64,000 nucleotides of DNA from Nymphalis io (Eukaryota; Arthropoda; Insecta; Lepidoptera; Nymphalidae): contig NC_065918.1 in NCBI RefSeq assembly GCF_905147045.1, forward strand, positions 15,314,001 to 15,378,000, given 5' to 3'. Made by a program: the position numbers and the translations under genes. This document shows, one piece after another, positions 1 to 13,084 of this stretch (the stretch's first letter is position 1; each line of letters begins with the position of its first letter). Below the pieces are notes generated by a model. It was not told the origin of the DNA, did no database searches, and saw only the letters and a program-made list of their open reading frames with translations.

Positions 1-2142
1 GATAATTTTTCGGCTTAACGATCATAGATAAAAAGGACAATGATATAACTAACGCGGTCAAAATCCAAAGTAACATGACGGTATTGTAATAACTCTTCAA
101 GGTATGTGTTTCAGACAACCAGCCTCTCGACCGTTTTAGGTTAAATGATAATGTAGTCTAAAGTTTTTGCGCTACTAGTCTCGTTATATACCTCACCTAA
201 CCTAACGAAGTGTATCATAACATGACTGCCATTCTTTTCACGCACAAACCTACGTCTGTAAAATATCTGCCTTCGAACAAAGCGAATACCGTGACTGTAA
301 TTTTTACCAACGACGTGTCCCAACTCCCAAGTCGTTTCGTGTCGTTCAGCTTTTAATTTCTAAACGACACTATTTCTGTGATCACAGATATAAAAAACTG
401 ACGTACCCAATTTAGTTATTATATACATCAACTTTAGTATATAAAATCTAATATATAATAATCTCGTGTCACGGTGTTTGTGGTCGAACTCCTCCGAAAC
501 GGCTCGACCGATTTTTATGAAATTTGTTATGTATACTTGGAAGGTATGAGAATCGGTCATAAAGTATATTTCATACCGCTAGGTGTTAAGGGTGTCCCTA
601 TCCAAAATGTTTTTTCTATTTTTTTTATTTTGTATTTTACTTAGATTTAGCGTCAAAAAATACACATAACTCCAAATTTTCACCCTCCTAACCCATCATC
701 CCATTTTGTAATCACGATTTTAGTATTTTTGTATGAACAGTATCAAAATAATTACTTATAGTGAACCTCATCGAACTTTCGTCCACGTCATTCACGAGAA
801 GCGTCGCGTCATTTTGACATTTAAAAATTTGCAAAATATTTAACGATTTATTTAATTGATAAGAAATATAAACGTGTTTTATGATATTGAAAAGGTTGGT
901 AAAACATTAAAACATCAATATATTATCGGTATAACGTTTTTATTTGTAAATACAACAATTTGGTCTATTTGTGTGTGTGCGTTACAATGAAAAATGCCAG
1001 TAAGACGCAAGGGGCCCATTTGGGCCATCAAACTAATAAATCATCAAGCATGCGCAGAAGCAACAGTCGAACAAATCCAACAAAATAACGAAAATGTGCG
1101 TGTGAGCATGTCACCATTGAACGGTATGCTCATCGGCACGTATCCAGTAGCAAGGCTATTCCTGAAGTCCATTCGCGCACGAAAACATATCGCAAAGGAC
1201 CTCGTTCCTCCCCAGGTTTCTTCTTCCCCAACCGTACATTGTTTTTTTGTTATCGTTTTAATTTACACGTGACTTATATCGTGTTTTCATCGCAATTTTA
1301 TGGAGGAAAGTCGAGAAACCGAAATTGTAGCAAGTGTAAGAAATGCAATCTTAAAAAATAAGTTAATAAATCATGTAAATTAATTCAAGTATATACACAT
1401 TACATACATTCAATATACACGTAATTTGAGTGATTATATACTTACTATTACTATATCACATGATTATACTGAGCATTAGCTCAGCGTCAAAAAAACTGTA
1501 GAAAAAAAAACAAAATCAATGACCATTATTTATTAAGCTATTATAACAATATTTAATAACAATATAGTACTCTGTTTTGATTGCTTGAAACTTTTAAAGA
1601 TATTTTTGATGTTTAATTTATTCTTAAAGGTTTAACTTACTTTGACATCATTCAAAATAATATCATTATTCTGAATCAAATTTAATTATTTAATGCAATA
1701 AGTAAAACTTAATTTCATTTGAATTCTGTTAGCAGCGCCACCTTTGAACAGACTATGTTTGTTTATATAGTTTGTGTGATATCTCCAAATTTTATCAAGT
1801 TTTTATTTTATATAGTTTGTGTGATATCTCAAATAAATCATCTCTAGTTGCGTAAAATATTAAACTATATTTCAAAAAATATTTAGCAGTAATTCAATTT
1901 TCTGTTTTAATAGAAACTGTTAGTTGCTAATAATTGAATCGATTGAAAGGCAATAAAAGACGTGGTTGCCTCACTGGAATTACAAAAGGATTAATTTAAA
2001 TTAATATCTTAGTCACGGCAAATTAAAATTCTCGCGCAAGAAAAAAAATGATGTTGATGGCCAACGACGCGACAGCGAAATAGCCAGCGCAAAAATTATG
2101 TTCATCCATTCGTATGTACTATGTTTATCCCATATTATATAT
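1..2142. other. no gene recognised; repeat-like and unknown sequence
   Basis: About 485-600 (ACGGCTCGACCGATTTTTAT, then GAAATTTG) reads like transposon sequence common in insects. 994-1272 is a frame of 92 codons in less AT-rich DNA with no recognisable domain. The rest is AT-rich with nothing visible. Confidence 0.5.
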
Positions 2143-2320
2143 ACCGCAAAACAGCAATATTTAGTATCGTTGTGTCCCGGCTTAAAGGACGATGGAGCCA
2201 GTGTAATTACAGGCACAAGGGACAATTTAGTTCCCAAGGTTGGTGGCGCATTGGCGATGTAGGGATGGTTAATATTTTTATAGTGCCAATGTATATGGGT
2301 GGGGATGGTTATTTACCAAT
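2143..2320 (-). repeat. SINE-like family B, diverged and partial
   Basis: ACCGCAAAACAGCAATATTT, GCCAGTGTAATTACAGGCAC and CCCAAGGTTGGTGGCGCATT match family B in reverse orientation, with losses at both ends. Confidence 0.7.
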
Positions 2321-2332
2321 ATTATAAAGAAA

Positions 2333-2658
2333 AAAGCCGAGTTGGCAAAAAAGCCGAGTTGGCCCTGTGGTAAGAACGCGTGAATCTTAACCGATGATCG
2401 TGGGTTCAAACCCGGGCAAGCACCACTGAATTTTCATGTGCTTAATTTGTGATTATAATTCATCTCGTGCTTTACGGTGAAGGAAAACATCGTGAGGAAA
2501 CCTGCATGTGTCTAATTTCACTGAAATTCTGCCACATGTGAATTCTACCAACCCGCATTGGAGCAGCGTGGTGGAATAAGCTCCAAACCTTCTCCTCAAA
2601 AAGAGGAGAGGAGGCCTTTAGCCCAGCAGTGGGACATTCACAGGCTGTTACGGTATAA
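2333..2658 (+). repeat. SINE family A, full-length-like copy
   Basis: The tRNA-like head has GAGTTGGCCCTGTGGTAAG (A-box region) and GGGTTCAAACCC (B box). A conserved body follows, with CATCGTGAGGAAACCTGCAT, AACCCGCATTGGAGCAGCG and TTTAGCCCAGCAGTGGGACA, and the end is CAGGCTGTTACGG. The head is partly duplicated (GCCGAGTTGGC twice). Confidence 0.8.
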
Positions 2659-2742
2659 AGAAAACAAATAACGGACCACCTTTTTCAATAGTTCTGTCTC
2701 ATAATGTGGGACGAATGTACGATGAGCCATCACTCACACACA
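2659..2742 (+). repeat. short dispersed repeat, copy 1
   Basis: AACAAATAACGGACCACC, then TCTGTCTCATAATG and ACGATGAGCCATCACTCAC match 40979-41050. Confidence 0.6.
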
Positions 2743-2821
2743 AAATCAGTAGACTTAGAAAACAATAATAAATAAACTCATAAAAAAATTCGCAGTTTGT
2801 TGCTTTATGCATATATGTATA

Positions 2822-2882
2822 ATTTTTTTTTTTTTTTATAGTATAGGAAGGCGGACGAGCATATGGGCCACCTAATGCTAAT
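2822..2882 (+). repeat. SINE-like family B, 5' fragment
   Basis: T-run, then AGGAAGGCGGACGAGCATAT and GGGCCACCTAATG only. Confidence 0.6.
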
Positions 2883-3169
2883 AATGACAATAAGTCGCAA
2901 GGCCAAACGATGTCCGTTAGTGGCTTAGATTTGGGCACACCATGTTTATCACCCGAATAAGTATACGTGGAATGTTCTCAGGTGGGCAAACCATCGAGCT
3001 TATTTGTGTTGGCTAAAGACGGACTGACAAAAAATATCGTACGCTCAATTGCTCTTCGAAATTAATTAACTGCTTTAGGATAAAAATATATTCCTTTTTT
3101 CACTTTACATTTAACATTTAATTAAACAATGAATATGTCCATGTACATTAATGAAAAACATTGAATTGA

Positions 3170-3352
3170 GAAATGAATGGTTGATGTTTTTTTGTTTTTA
3201 TCCGCGGTTATCGTCTACAGCGCTCCTTTCCTTTTTCTGTCATAGATCCCATCCCGACACACTTACAATAAATTCGTTACTTTTTATTTAAAATCCAAAA
3301 TATTCAGTAAATATAATTTATATGATAGACCAATGTTTGCCGGGTCAGCTAG
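3170..3352 (+). mobile_element. possible Helitron-like element 3' end
   Basis: It ends TTTGCCGGGTCAGCTAG before T, a frequent lepidopteran repeat terminus. The upstream limit is not visible. Confidence 0.35.
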
Positions 3353-4974
3353 TATACATATGTTTTTTCATTTAACATAACAATTTCCTCCTTGCGACGC
3401 TCAAACAAAAAGTCAGACATTAAGAACGAATTTTCTCGAAATTATTTGTGATTTATAATTTAGCTACGACTGAACGGATTCTAATGTGGTTAAGTTAAGT
3501 ACGGAAGCCTCGTTCGTGTTCGCTGGCTCATATTCTGCTGCAATTTTGTTGCAGGTTCATTGCAAGGCTCGTTTTGTTAAAATTGTTAAACATGTTACGC
3601 ACGATTAAAATACAAGGTTGCGTTTAACACTAACTAACCTTCACAAACTTTTTTTAATGTTAAATATTTATTATTGTATCTCGACATACATGTCCATACC
3701 GTCGTTCCACCTTGACTATAAATTGATTTGTATCTGTAATGTGTCTTAAGCTTTTTATTGTTAGGTATCATGATAATCTTAATTTAAGGATGGCAAATTA
3801 ATGCCAATTTTGTGCTCATATCCTAATTTTGTTAAAGTTTGCAGTGTCTACGACGACAACTTCATTGACTCGGAATTTGTGCCTGTTGTCTGGTGCTATT
3901 CCTCAGCTGGTCTGGATGATATTCGACCAGTGTGACCATAATAACTTTATCTCTATTATGGATCGCCATTTGTAGATTGTAATCCAGTATCTCCTTAGTC
4001 AACCTTGTCAGTGTAAAATACGAAGTTCTTCGTTACATTGCAAACATTGCATGCCTAATCTAATATTTGAAGACAAAAAATCTATAATATTACACTAGAC
4101 TTCAATTTTAAATTTCTATAACATAACACTATTAATATTAATTTACATGTAATTATTTTATCCTGTAAGGCAACATTTTGTCCGCAGTGGCTAAACATTT
4201 AATTATTATCTATAATAATTAATATAATGTTTCACAATGATAATAAGCATTTTAAATAAATGTAGAAGTTTTTATACGACTTTTATAAATTAATCGACCT
4301 GACGCTTAGCGTCGTTTCTTTTACATAGTCTATGTTAATGGAGGATATTAAAGTCGTATTATATTATGAGATATGTATCATTGTTACATACGTTTTTTCT
4401 AAACCAAATTTATTATACTATTTTTAAACTTCCACATTGGATATTTGTAGCTTTAAATTTAGTATAATCTTGTAAAATAACGATCCAAAAATTGATTGGG
4501 TTTGATTTTAACAAACTATCTAACGGTCGGCAACATGTAATAGAGAGTCATGATATATTTTTAAATTTAGCACGCAATGTTGCCCGCGTTACTTCTTTGG
4601 TGAAATTTTTAAATAATTATATCCATAGCCTATTCCAATCGAAGAGGGGAGGAGGTAAAGATTAAAGCACCTTAGATTTACATTTATCACATTTTCTATT
4701 AGCTCTGCTAAAAATTTTATTTATAATATTACACTATTCAAAATAACTAGTGATACCCAATTTGATTTTATTTCCAAAATTTCATTAGCAATTTCACCTA
4801 TCAACACGATTTTTTTTTTAAAAACGAAATGCTATATGCGTATGAAAACTATTGTTACTGCTGGTCGGTGGCTGTGGCAAAATTTCATCTGATGCGTCAT
4901 GATGTTACCCAATGAACTAAATAATTGATAACACCAAGAATTATATTTAACTGAGTGGTGCTGTCTCCGATTCC
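3353..4974. other. AT-rich intergenic sequence
   Basis: No ORF, RNA or repeat that I can name. Confidence 0.6.
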
Positions 4975-5125
4975 ACGCAGTGGAAACCTTCAAGAAGGTA
5001 CCCTGGGGTAATCGGAATATGTGGGATTCTAACCAACTAAAATCACTTCGATGGCATTCTTTGGCACCGATTGGAGAGTCTTCGAGATTGTATCAATATC
5101 ATCCGCATCCGCGACTTCGTGTAGA
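4975..5125 (-). mobile_element. diverged LINE 3' UTR fragment
   Basis: CGCAGTGGAAACCTTC and the following 140 bases match 45990-46130, the 3' UTR of the intronic R1-type LINE, in the same orientation and with many substitutions. It is an old, 5'-truncated copy of the same family. Confidence 0.65.
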
Positions 5126-5649
5126 ATTTGTATGCATACAATAAAAATCATTTTATTTTTTTTTGTTTAGTTTAAAAAACAAACATTGATAAAAACAATG
5201 GTAATTCTTTTTTAAATTGGGTAATAAATATGGAGAAGGATGTTCACTTGTAATTATTTTTTTTATTTTTATTATACAGAAAATAGAATGCATTTGTGTT
5301 ACAAAATTAACAAAAGTTTTAAAACAATGATAATATTATACATTTTTAACATTTGTTGTATGAAATTTATGTTACATTAATGTAAAATTATTTATTCGAG
5401 TTTTATTTAGCGGATTATTTAAATCATTATATTGTTGTTATCAGCAATTGTTTCGTTTATATCATTTTATTAAAATAATAATTTATATCCATATATTCTC
5501 CGGCTATTGTTACTTATTATATTACTTACTATGTTTTTTAAGAGTAATTTTTCGATTTTCGTTCACACCCACGAATGCTCGGGTTTTCACCAGATAGATA
5601 CTATCATTACACTCTCTGTTCATTTTAATAGTGCTCCACAGTGAGTCGG

Positions 5650-5818
5650 ATAACCAGCACAGGTTTTATGCCTAGGTCTACAAGGAATCGACCTAGGGGT
5701 CTAACTGACATTTATAGTTACTATTGAGTTATAACTCGGAAAAGTTGCAGCCCAGAGTTTGAAATATAGCTGTGTGTACACTTCCATGCCTCGGAAAACA
5801 CTAAAAAAAGCATTGGTA
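5650..5818 (+). repeat. SINE family C, old fragment
   Basis: AAAAGTTGCAGCCCAGAGTT, then TGTGTACACTTCCATGCCTC and GGAAAACAC resemble the middle of family C; the ends are not recognisable. Confidence 0.45.
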
Positions 5819-5819
5819 T

Positions 5820-6655
5820 TAGAGAGTACCTAACCTATGGGTGGGCGATACGGGATCGCTCGCACATACTATGCAACGAGCGCAACGCCTCGGCTGTTGG
5901 CACGCCTATGCGAGCCCCCATTCCTAGGGGTGTTCCCGGGTTACAGAAAACTTCCCTAGCCCCGGCGTCCATTAAATCGGGGTCTATCTATAGGGACGAC
6001 TATAGCCTCCTCTTCGGTCTTCTTCATCAGAGCGGGTCAGCAGAGACACTTTCGTCATGCCTCACGGCCTCCTGCGTATTGTCATGTCTATCCAGTAGTC
6101 TCCATCCAGCACCTCTTACTGTCAATCATGGCGTTAATCACGCTAGACAGCGAGATATCCCCACCAAGTTCTGTCAGAAAACTAATTCAAGAGGGCCTTG
6201 CAACGCCGGGTGCCTATATAAACTAATGTATTGTAAAATATTATGCGCAATAATAATTCATGATAATTGCTTAAATAACGGTTGTCGTACAAAAACGCTA
6301 ACAATTACAGGTTGTTAAACCTTCGGGAAGAAGAAAAAGGCGCTATGCGCACCTTCTCTCCCCGCCACAATAGGCGCCGTCGGGACTAGAGGGGGGTTCA
6401 CAGTACCCTGGGAACCCTCCCTAGAGAATGAAGGCCCGCATAGGCGGGCCAGCTGTCATAGCGCCACGGTAGCATGCAAAAGCGATCCCGTAGCGCTCCT
6501 CGTTAAGACGGAAAGGGTACCGCTGGTTTTTTAGTGGGTATCCCGATGTTCGGGGCGCACTCGGCGCCTTTTACACCGGCGAGTTCCATATACTCCCCCA
6601 GTGTTCCCGTGGGGGAAACGCGTAATGCGTTTTTCCAGCGTTAAAAAAAAAGGTT
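5820..6655 (+). mobile_element. LINE 3' end (non-coding tail)
   Basis: This is a GC-rich island in AT-rich DNA. It ends GGGGGAAACGCGTAATGCG, then TTCCAGCGTT and an A-run, like the end of the element at 20983-21028. Positions 6456-6645 match the reverse complement of 47735-47908 closely. The open frame 5908-6318 shows no recognisable domain and I do not call it a gene. Confidence 0.65.
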
Positions 6656-6831
6656 GTTACACCTTGGGATGAAACGATCGGCACCAGTTATGTATTAATA
6701 ACATAATTATAGAGATTCTAATTTAATCGTATTAATATAATAACTTCGCTAGTTTATCAGTGTTTGTTAATCAATGATACTCAAAGACTGAACTTAAGCG
6801 TTAAAAATACCTATATTATAAACATTGACCG

Positions 6832-7172
6832 CTTCGTTGGTTTTGTGCCTATATGTAAGGTCCTGGGTTCAAATTCCAAGTCGGGCCTGTAAGAAGTTAT
6901 TGAGTTTTTCTTTCGAAAATTCTCAGTAGCAGCCCGGAGTCTCTAGGTTGTAAGTGGGTACTCTTCCGTGCCTCGGAAAGCACGTAAAGTCGTTGGTCCT
7001 GCATCTGAACTCTTTCTGCTCGTGTCCGAAAACCGTCTCATCTGATTATGAGAGTTAGGGAATAGAGAGTGCACCTGTGTTTGCGCACACACTTGTGCAC
7101 TATAATATCTCCTGCGTAGTTGAGATTTTTCGCCGTGGCAGTAATCAGTCTGCAGGACATTATTATTATAAA
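6832..7172 (+). repeat. SINE family C
   Basis: Head with GGTCCTGGGTTCAAATTCC (B-box-like), then CTCAGTAGCAGCCCGGAGTC, GTGCCTCGGAAAGCACGTAA, CACCTGTGTTTGCGCACACA and an end GGACATTATTATTAT. Confidence 0.75.
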
Positions 7173-10100
7173 CAATTAAATAACATACAGCGAAGCGAAG
7201 TGTAATTAGTTAATTAAATTATCTTAAATTAAACTTTGTTTATTTAAGTAAATAGATAAGTACAAATAAGGACTCCATGTCTCAGGTCCTAGTTTGGGGT
7301 TTCAGGTCAATTAAAATAATTGTACTATTCTATGAAGTATTTTATATATTATTAATAACTATTAAATTGGTTTGGAATATGGTTTTGCATAGTCACTAAG
7401 CATGCTTTAATTAAATACAATCGTCAACATTCTCTTACATTTTTTTCCAAATTTTGACTGTGAGATATGAAAACGCCTAAAGCGATTAAGTAAAGAAAGT
7501 GAACTAACTACTACGGAGAGTTCAAAATTGCTTAAACAAAAAGTTATATTGGTATCATTAAATGTGATTTCACATCACGGTCGGTTTTGCTTCGCCTTAT
7601 CGAACTGCTCACGAGACTTAATATATCCAAGGTTAAAATAGTAGAAAGTAATTACGTTGCCCTAGTTAAAAAAGGTCGAAAGGAAAAGCTATACATTTTA
7701 CTCGATAACCTTTAATATTTCTTTAAATCTCAATGGCATTTATTTTAATACTTATTAGACGACTTAAGAAAAGGCGGATTAACCGTAAAAAAAACTGAAT
7801 CAAACAGCTTTTTTGAGTAACTTCTACTGGTGCGACGCGTATGCTGTGCCAGATAATGGCATGACGCTCTCTCATGCGTTTATGCTCTCTTCGCTGCCAC
7901 TCTCTACTTCCTTGTGTGAGCGTTTAGTGTTGTACTATCACTAGTACAAGATTACTCGGTAGTAGTGACTTTGTGCAAGTCCGCCTGTAAAGTTAAAAGT
8001 GATTATATGAAAAATCAATATATTGATTATACTGACTTGAAGGCTGAGTGAGCCAGATCAACGTTTATGTCTTTAGAACTTATGATGCCTTTGTTTAAAT
8101 ACTTGGAACTGAGGTCAAAAATTTGCAAAGAATACATCATTGTAACTACAGGCAGAAGATCCATAAAATCTAAGTTCCCAAGGTCGGGGTCGCATTGGTG
8201 ATGTAAAAAACGGTTAATATTACTTACAGCGCCAATTTCTATGAGCGGTGGTGACCACATACCATCAGTTGGCTTATTTACGCATCCAACTATCTATTTT
8301 ATAAAAATCATTACATTACAAAGTCCCCGCCCCTGTATGTCCCCAAAGGACGGTTTGATTCATGAGAAAAGTTTAGTTCTATAATTCATTATTGTTTAAT
8401 AGATTGATATATATTACGGTATAAACGTTTTATGTAGACCATTATTCTTAATATATTCTTAAATATATAATCAAGCTTTTTGAGTTTTAACAATCTCAAT
8501 CAAACAAAATGGCTGATGCCATGCCTCAACATAAATGATCACCTCCCCGTGCTGATATGCGATAGATCGATACGAATTATTAAGAGCTTTATAAGCCCCA
8601 GTTTTTAATTTGCTATCAACGACATCACGGAGGTATCTACGAGATTAGTCCTTTATGTCTATTGAAGATTGCTAGACTGTAACATCGCTACGTGGGTTGT
8701 AGGTCGTGATGTTATATCTTGATTTCTCGAACCTAATCTATAGCCGGAGCACTAATGTTTAACGGTGATGAGATCAAGGAGTCAGATTTATTTATTTATA
8801 TTCAATTCTGGGAATTTTATAAAAATCTCTAACCGTACCTTGTGATAATGACCATTCTTTACATTGTCAATATGCGGCCAACCATTGAATTTTATTTTTA
8901 AAAACGCCTGGTATTATAATAGCCAACGTTCCCTAAAACCTGAACAAAGAACTCATAAATTAAAAAAAAACCAGGTTATACATAATACCATCCTAAGATT
9001 ATCTACATAAATACATATTTTATTCAAGATTTTTTTATTTTTCCACTACTTCTAAATACAAAACCAAAACATCATCTCTATTATTTTTTTATTCATTACT
9101 GTGTTGATACTCGTACATGTATTAATACAGTTGTAATATGTACCATTAGTATTTAATGTTTGTTGTTAGCACAAATTAATGTATAATATAACAAATAAGG
9201 GCACGGACACTTAATCAAGATAAGTGGTATCAAGTGGATGCAATCATTGAAACTAATCGACAGTTAATCGCAATCCATTGCATATACAAAGGCTTATCTC
9301 AAAGTTTGTCCCGGTCCCCGCCTTCCGCATCCATCCGATTCCACGATCTTATTCAGGTCCTATCTAGAGGGTGCTGGTAAACATAGAGTAGGTAGGTAGT
9401 ACTCCTAGTCATCGGCCCTTCAACATACGCAAGTAGCCCACTGACACTTCTGTCTGCTAATCATGCAAGCTATGTGGGTAATTCCAGTTCTTTTCCGGAT
9501 AACCTCATTATGATTTTATTCCACAAAGATACTTCACATAGATATAGCATGTTTTTAACAACAAACTTTTAAATATCATAACATCTTAGTTTCGTTTTTT
9601 TCAGTAATTTGACATTTTTAATTATAACAGCTTGAAATTAAAACAACAGCTTAAAAGCAGGCGAAATTGCGAAGCATCTAGAGATAACATTATATAGTAA
9701 AACTTTTTCCGACGCACGATGCATTTTCTGGTATAAGTTTTATGTGCATTGATTTAGTACATTACACATTTACAGTACATTTTTGTACATTACAAAAAAG
9801 GGCATAATTTTTTATTAGTATAGATATTGCATCATTTAACAAATACCCTGGGAAAAGATGTTGCGAGTTATTTTTGTGGCCATGGTGATTGACTTGCTGA
9901 TTGATTGTCGGTGACAATTTGTCAAGACAGAAAATCGAGGAACTGAGAGAATTGCTCAGCAAATGGTGGAAATATTACTATTTAAATCTACCTCTATAAG
10001 TGTGTGAGCGAGAGGTCATTTAGTTCTATTTAACAATGTAACACACAACATTGTGAAATAAAACTTCTCACGAATTAAATTAAATTAATGAAGGAGAAGT

Positions 10101-10301
10101 TAAATTAATAATGACAGTAAGAGAAATCAGTGTTAAACTAAATAATCGTTAAGGAAAGTTTATAAGGCCGTAAATGTTTAAAAATGGTACCATTTTTTCA
10201 TAACATAGGTGCATACCTAATTCAAAAATGTGTAAAGAAGGTGACGTCGACAATTTTAATTTCTTACATAGACGTAATAACTGAATTTACTTGAGGAACA
10301 T
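7173..10301. other. intergenic sequence
   Basis: Apart from the family B fragment at 8139, nothing is supported. 9300-9490 is less AT-rich and might be an old LINE fragment on the minus strand, but no motif is clear. Confidence 0.5.
8139..8270 (-). repeat. SINE-like family B, diverged fragment
   Basis: TTGTAACTACAGGCAGAAGA, then TTCCCAAGGTCGGGGTCGCA and GCGGTGGTGACCACATACCA match the family in reverse. Confidence 0.6.
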
Positions 10302-10593
10302 TTTTTTTTATAGAATAAGAAGGCGGACGAGCATATGGGTCACCTGATGGTAAGTGGTCACCAACGCCCATAGATATTGGCATTGTAAGAAATGTTAACC
10401 ATCGCTTACATCACCAATGCGCCACCCACCTTGGGAACTAAGATGTTATGTCCCTTGTGCCTGTTATTACACTGGCTCACTCACCCTTCAAACCGGAACA
10501 CAACAATACCAAGTACTGCTGGTTTGCGGTAGAATATCTGATGAGAGGGTAGATGATCTACCCAGTTGAGCATGCAAAAAGCTCTACCACCAG
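10302..10593 (+). repeat. SINE-like family B, full copy
   Basis: T-run, TAGAATAAGAAGGCGGACGA, CACCTGATGGTAAGTGGTCA, GGGAACTAAGATGTTATGTC, TCAAACCGGAACACAACAAT, end GCTCTACCACCAG. This family is very common in butterfly genomes. Its antisense frames give chance ORFs. Confidence 0.8.
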
Positions 10594-12129
10594 TAAACAT
10601 CGCATAAGGTGATACATTTTTTTTTTAATTCAACAAATACATTATAAATATAGGATGAATTTCCTCACACAATGATACCGTATGATATAACCGTAACCGA
10701 CTTATGGTGATATACTATTGTGATGCGAATATTCTTGAAATGTTTTGTTTTTTCTTGTTGTTTCTTGAAATTAAGTTTATATTTTTACAGTCTCATTATT
10801 TATTTTTCTCCAAGTAACTTAATGACAAAATTCTTTACTCAAGAACCTTAAGTCTCAAATTTCTCTTATAGACAATTATTTAATTAAAAGCCTATAAGTG
10901 ACGTGAAATTTAATAATAAGTTTATAATTAATAATAATTGTATAGGAAAAATTTCACAATAATTCATTTCATTCATTTTAACAAATTATGTATCATCTCA
11001 TTTTTTTTTTGTAAATTTTAAAAATATCGTTTTTGAGATGTTTGCTTTATGGTCACTATACATAACTTTATCGACACCTAACCAGTTCATAATGAAAATA
11101 TGTATGTAATATATTACTATTTTGTTGGTTTCCATGTTATAAATGGCAATGGCAAATAAAAAGCACTGTATATAGTCAGTTATGTTTCATTAATTTGATT
11201 AATTGTACATATTATAAATTACTTATATGACTCGTACCGGAAAAGTCATGGCCCTCTGCTTACAATTTTATTACTAAATCTCTGACTCGCAATGAGTTAC
11301 GCAAAGATTATCCAAAACGAGTTAATTCAGTATTTTTATTGGTCTGAGAACAAAATATTTCAACATCATTACATATTTTATTAAAGTAATTAACACGCAC
11401 TATATCTCTTAAAAAAACAATGCAGTTTTATTTTAACAATGGAATTTATAAAATACATTGTTTTATTATCAAGACGTTGTTGAAATTCGAGCTGTTTTGT
11501 AGATTCCAAAGCTTTTTGCATATTATTTGCTATTTCAAAGTATTTCTTAGAATCATGTAGCTTTTAATCAATCACCACCCTTCTTGTACCAAACTGACAT
11601 TTACACAGCAAAAACATTACCTAATTCAAATCCAGTCTTCACAAACATAAATGCTTGCATTAAATCTATTTTAATTAGGAAATCTATGTTGGTATTTTCC
11701 TCTGAAAATATTTAAAATGTCAAATTAATATGCAGCAATATAAAAAAAACCTGCATTCGAATTTGTAAAGTGTACCTAAAATACTTACCATAAAAACTTA
11801 AAAGTAATATTTATAAATTTTTTGTTTCTATTTAATTGATTTTGTTTATACGAGTCTTAGCCAAGACGGATTGTTGTTGGCGGATTTTCATTTAAATTGA
11901 AAAAACGATCACAATTTGACGCGTTTTCGTTTTAATCTATTTCAGTCCCAGTCCTAGTCATTTAGTCCAATTACGTTGTGAAGTGATCGACGATATGACG
12001 GTACGGTTATGGTTATTATTTTAAAAAACTTTTGGTTATTTTTTTTTCATGAATTGTTGTAAAAGTCAGTTGATTCAGCCTTTTTAGTCTGGATCAAAAA
12101 ATATAATAAAATAGTAATAAGGTTACAAT
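10594..12129. other. AT-rich intergenic sequence
   Basis: No supported feature. Confidence 0.6.
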
Positions 12130-12258
12130 AATAATAATGTCCTCCAGACCGATATCGGGCACGGCAGCCAATCTTAAGAGAGATTAGCCAACTACGCAGG
12201 AGATCGTATAGTGCACAAGTGTGTGCGCAAACACAGGTGCACTCTCCCTAACTCTAAT
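12130..12258 (-). repeat. SINE family C, 3' part
   Basis: TAATGTCCTCCAGACCGATA, then AGTTTGGC-type tRNA-unrelated tail sequence and CACAAGTGTGTGCGCAAACA in reverse; 5' part missing. Confidence 0.65.
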
Positions 12259-12718
12259 AATCCGAAGTATTTACAAAATTTGTTCATACCGTTTTATTCC
12301 AAAGAAGCACCAGAAAACCTGGCATGTACATAGCTGCTTAAAAAAATAAAAATGTAACTTTTGTCAACGAAAGTACAAAATTAGCTTTACGTGCACAGCA
12401 ATAAAAGCTAGCAGCGTTTTCGAGAAAAAAGTTCCGTTTTTTTATGTAGTATTTTGTAATGATTATAAATCGAATTTTAATTTAATGATCTATGTCCTTT
12501 AAGCAATATATAGTAAAGTTGGCATATAATTTTTTATCGTTGCTTACTGCTTATATTTGTAAATATAAATATAATAAATGCTAAAATTTTAAAATAATAA
12601 ATAATAAACCTAAAATTAATTTACCACAAAAATGCAGGTGTTAATGAGGAGCTTAAATCGGTCTGGTTTATCAGTGCTATACATATATATAATAATATTA
12701 TATATTATTATTACATAT

Positions 12719-13084
12719 ATGACTGCCTCGTTGGTCTAGTGGGTTGATGAAAGGCCGCAGACCCGGAGGTCCTGGGCTCAATTCCAATAAAACATTATTC
12801 GGTTTTACTGTCAGAAAATTCTTAGATTCTTAGCCCGGAGTCTGGAAGTTGAAAATGTGTACACTCCCGTGCCTCGGAAAGCACGTAAAGTCGTTGGTTC
12901 TGCGCCTGAACTCTTTTTGGTCGTTTCGGATTGCCGTCCCATCGGATTATGAGAGTTAGGGGATAGAGTGCACCTGTGTTTGCGCCCACACTTGTGCCCT
13001 ATAATATCTAGTGCGTAGTTGGCTAATCTCTCCTGAGATTGGCCGCCGTGGCCAAAATCGGTCTGGAGGACATTATTATTATTA
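12719..13084 (+). repeat. SINE family C, nearly complete
   Basis: TGACTGCCTCGTTGGTCTAG head (tRNA A-box-like), GGTCCTGGGCTCAATTCC, then the full body to GGTCTGGAGGACATTATTAT. It is a clean reference copy in this window. Confidence 0.8.

Noticed and set aside
5908..6318. 136-codon plus-strand frame
   Set aside because: It lies in a LINE tail shared with 47735-47910; the product has no recognisable domain.
9300..9490. Less AT-rich stretch with a possible minus-strand LINE-like frame
   Set aside because: I could not read any convincing motif in one frame; the resemblance to RTE-type C-termini is too weak to call.
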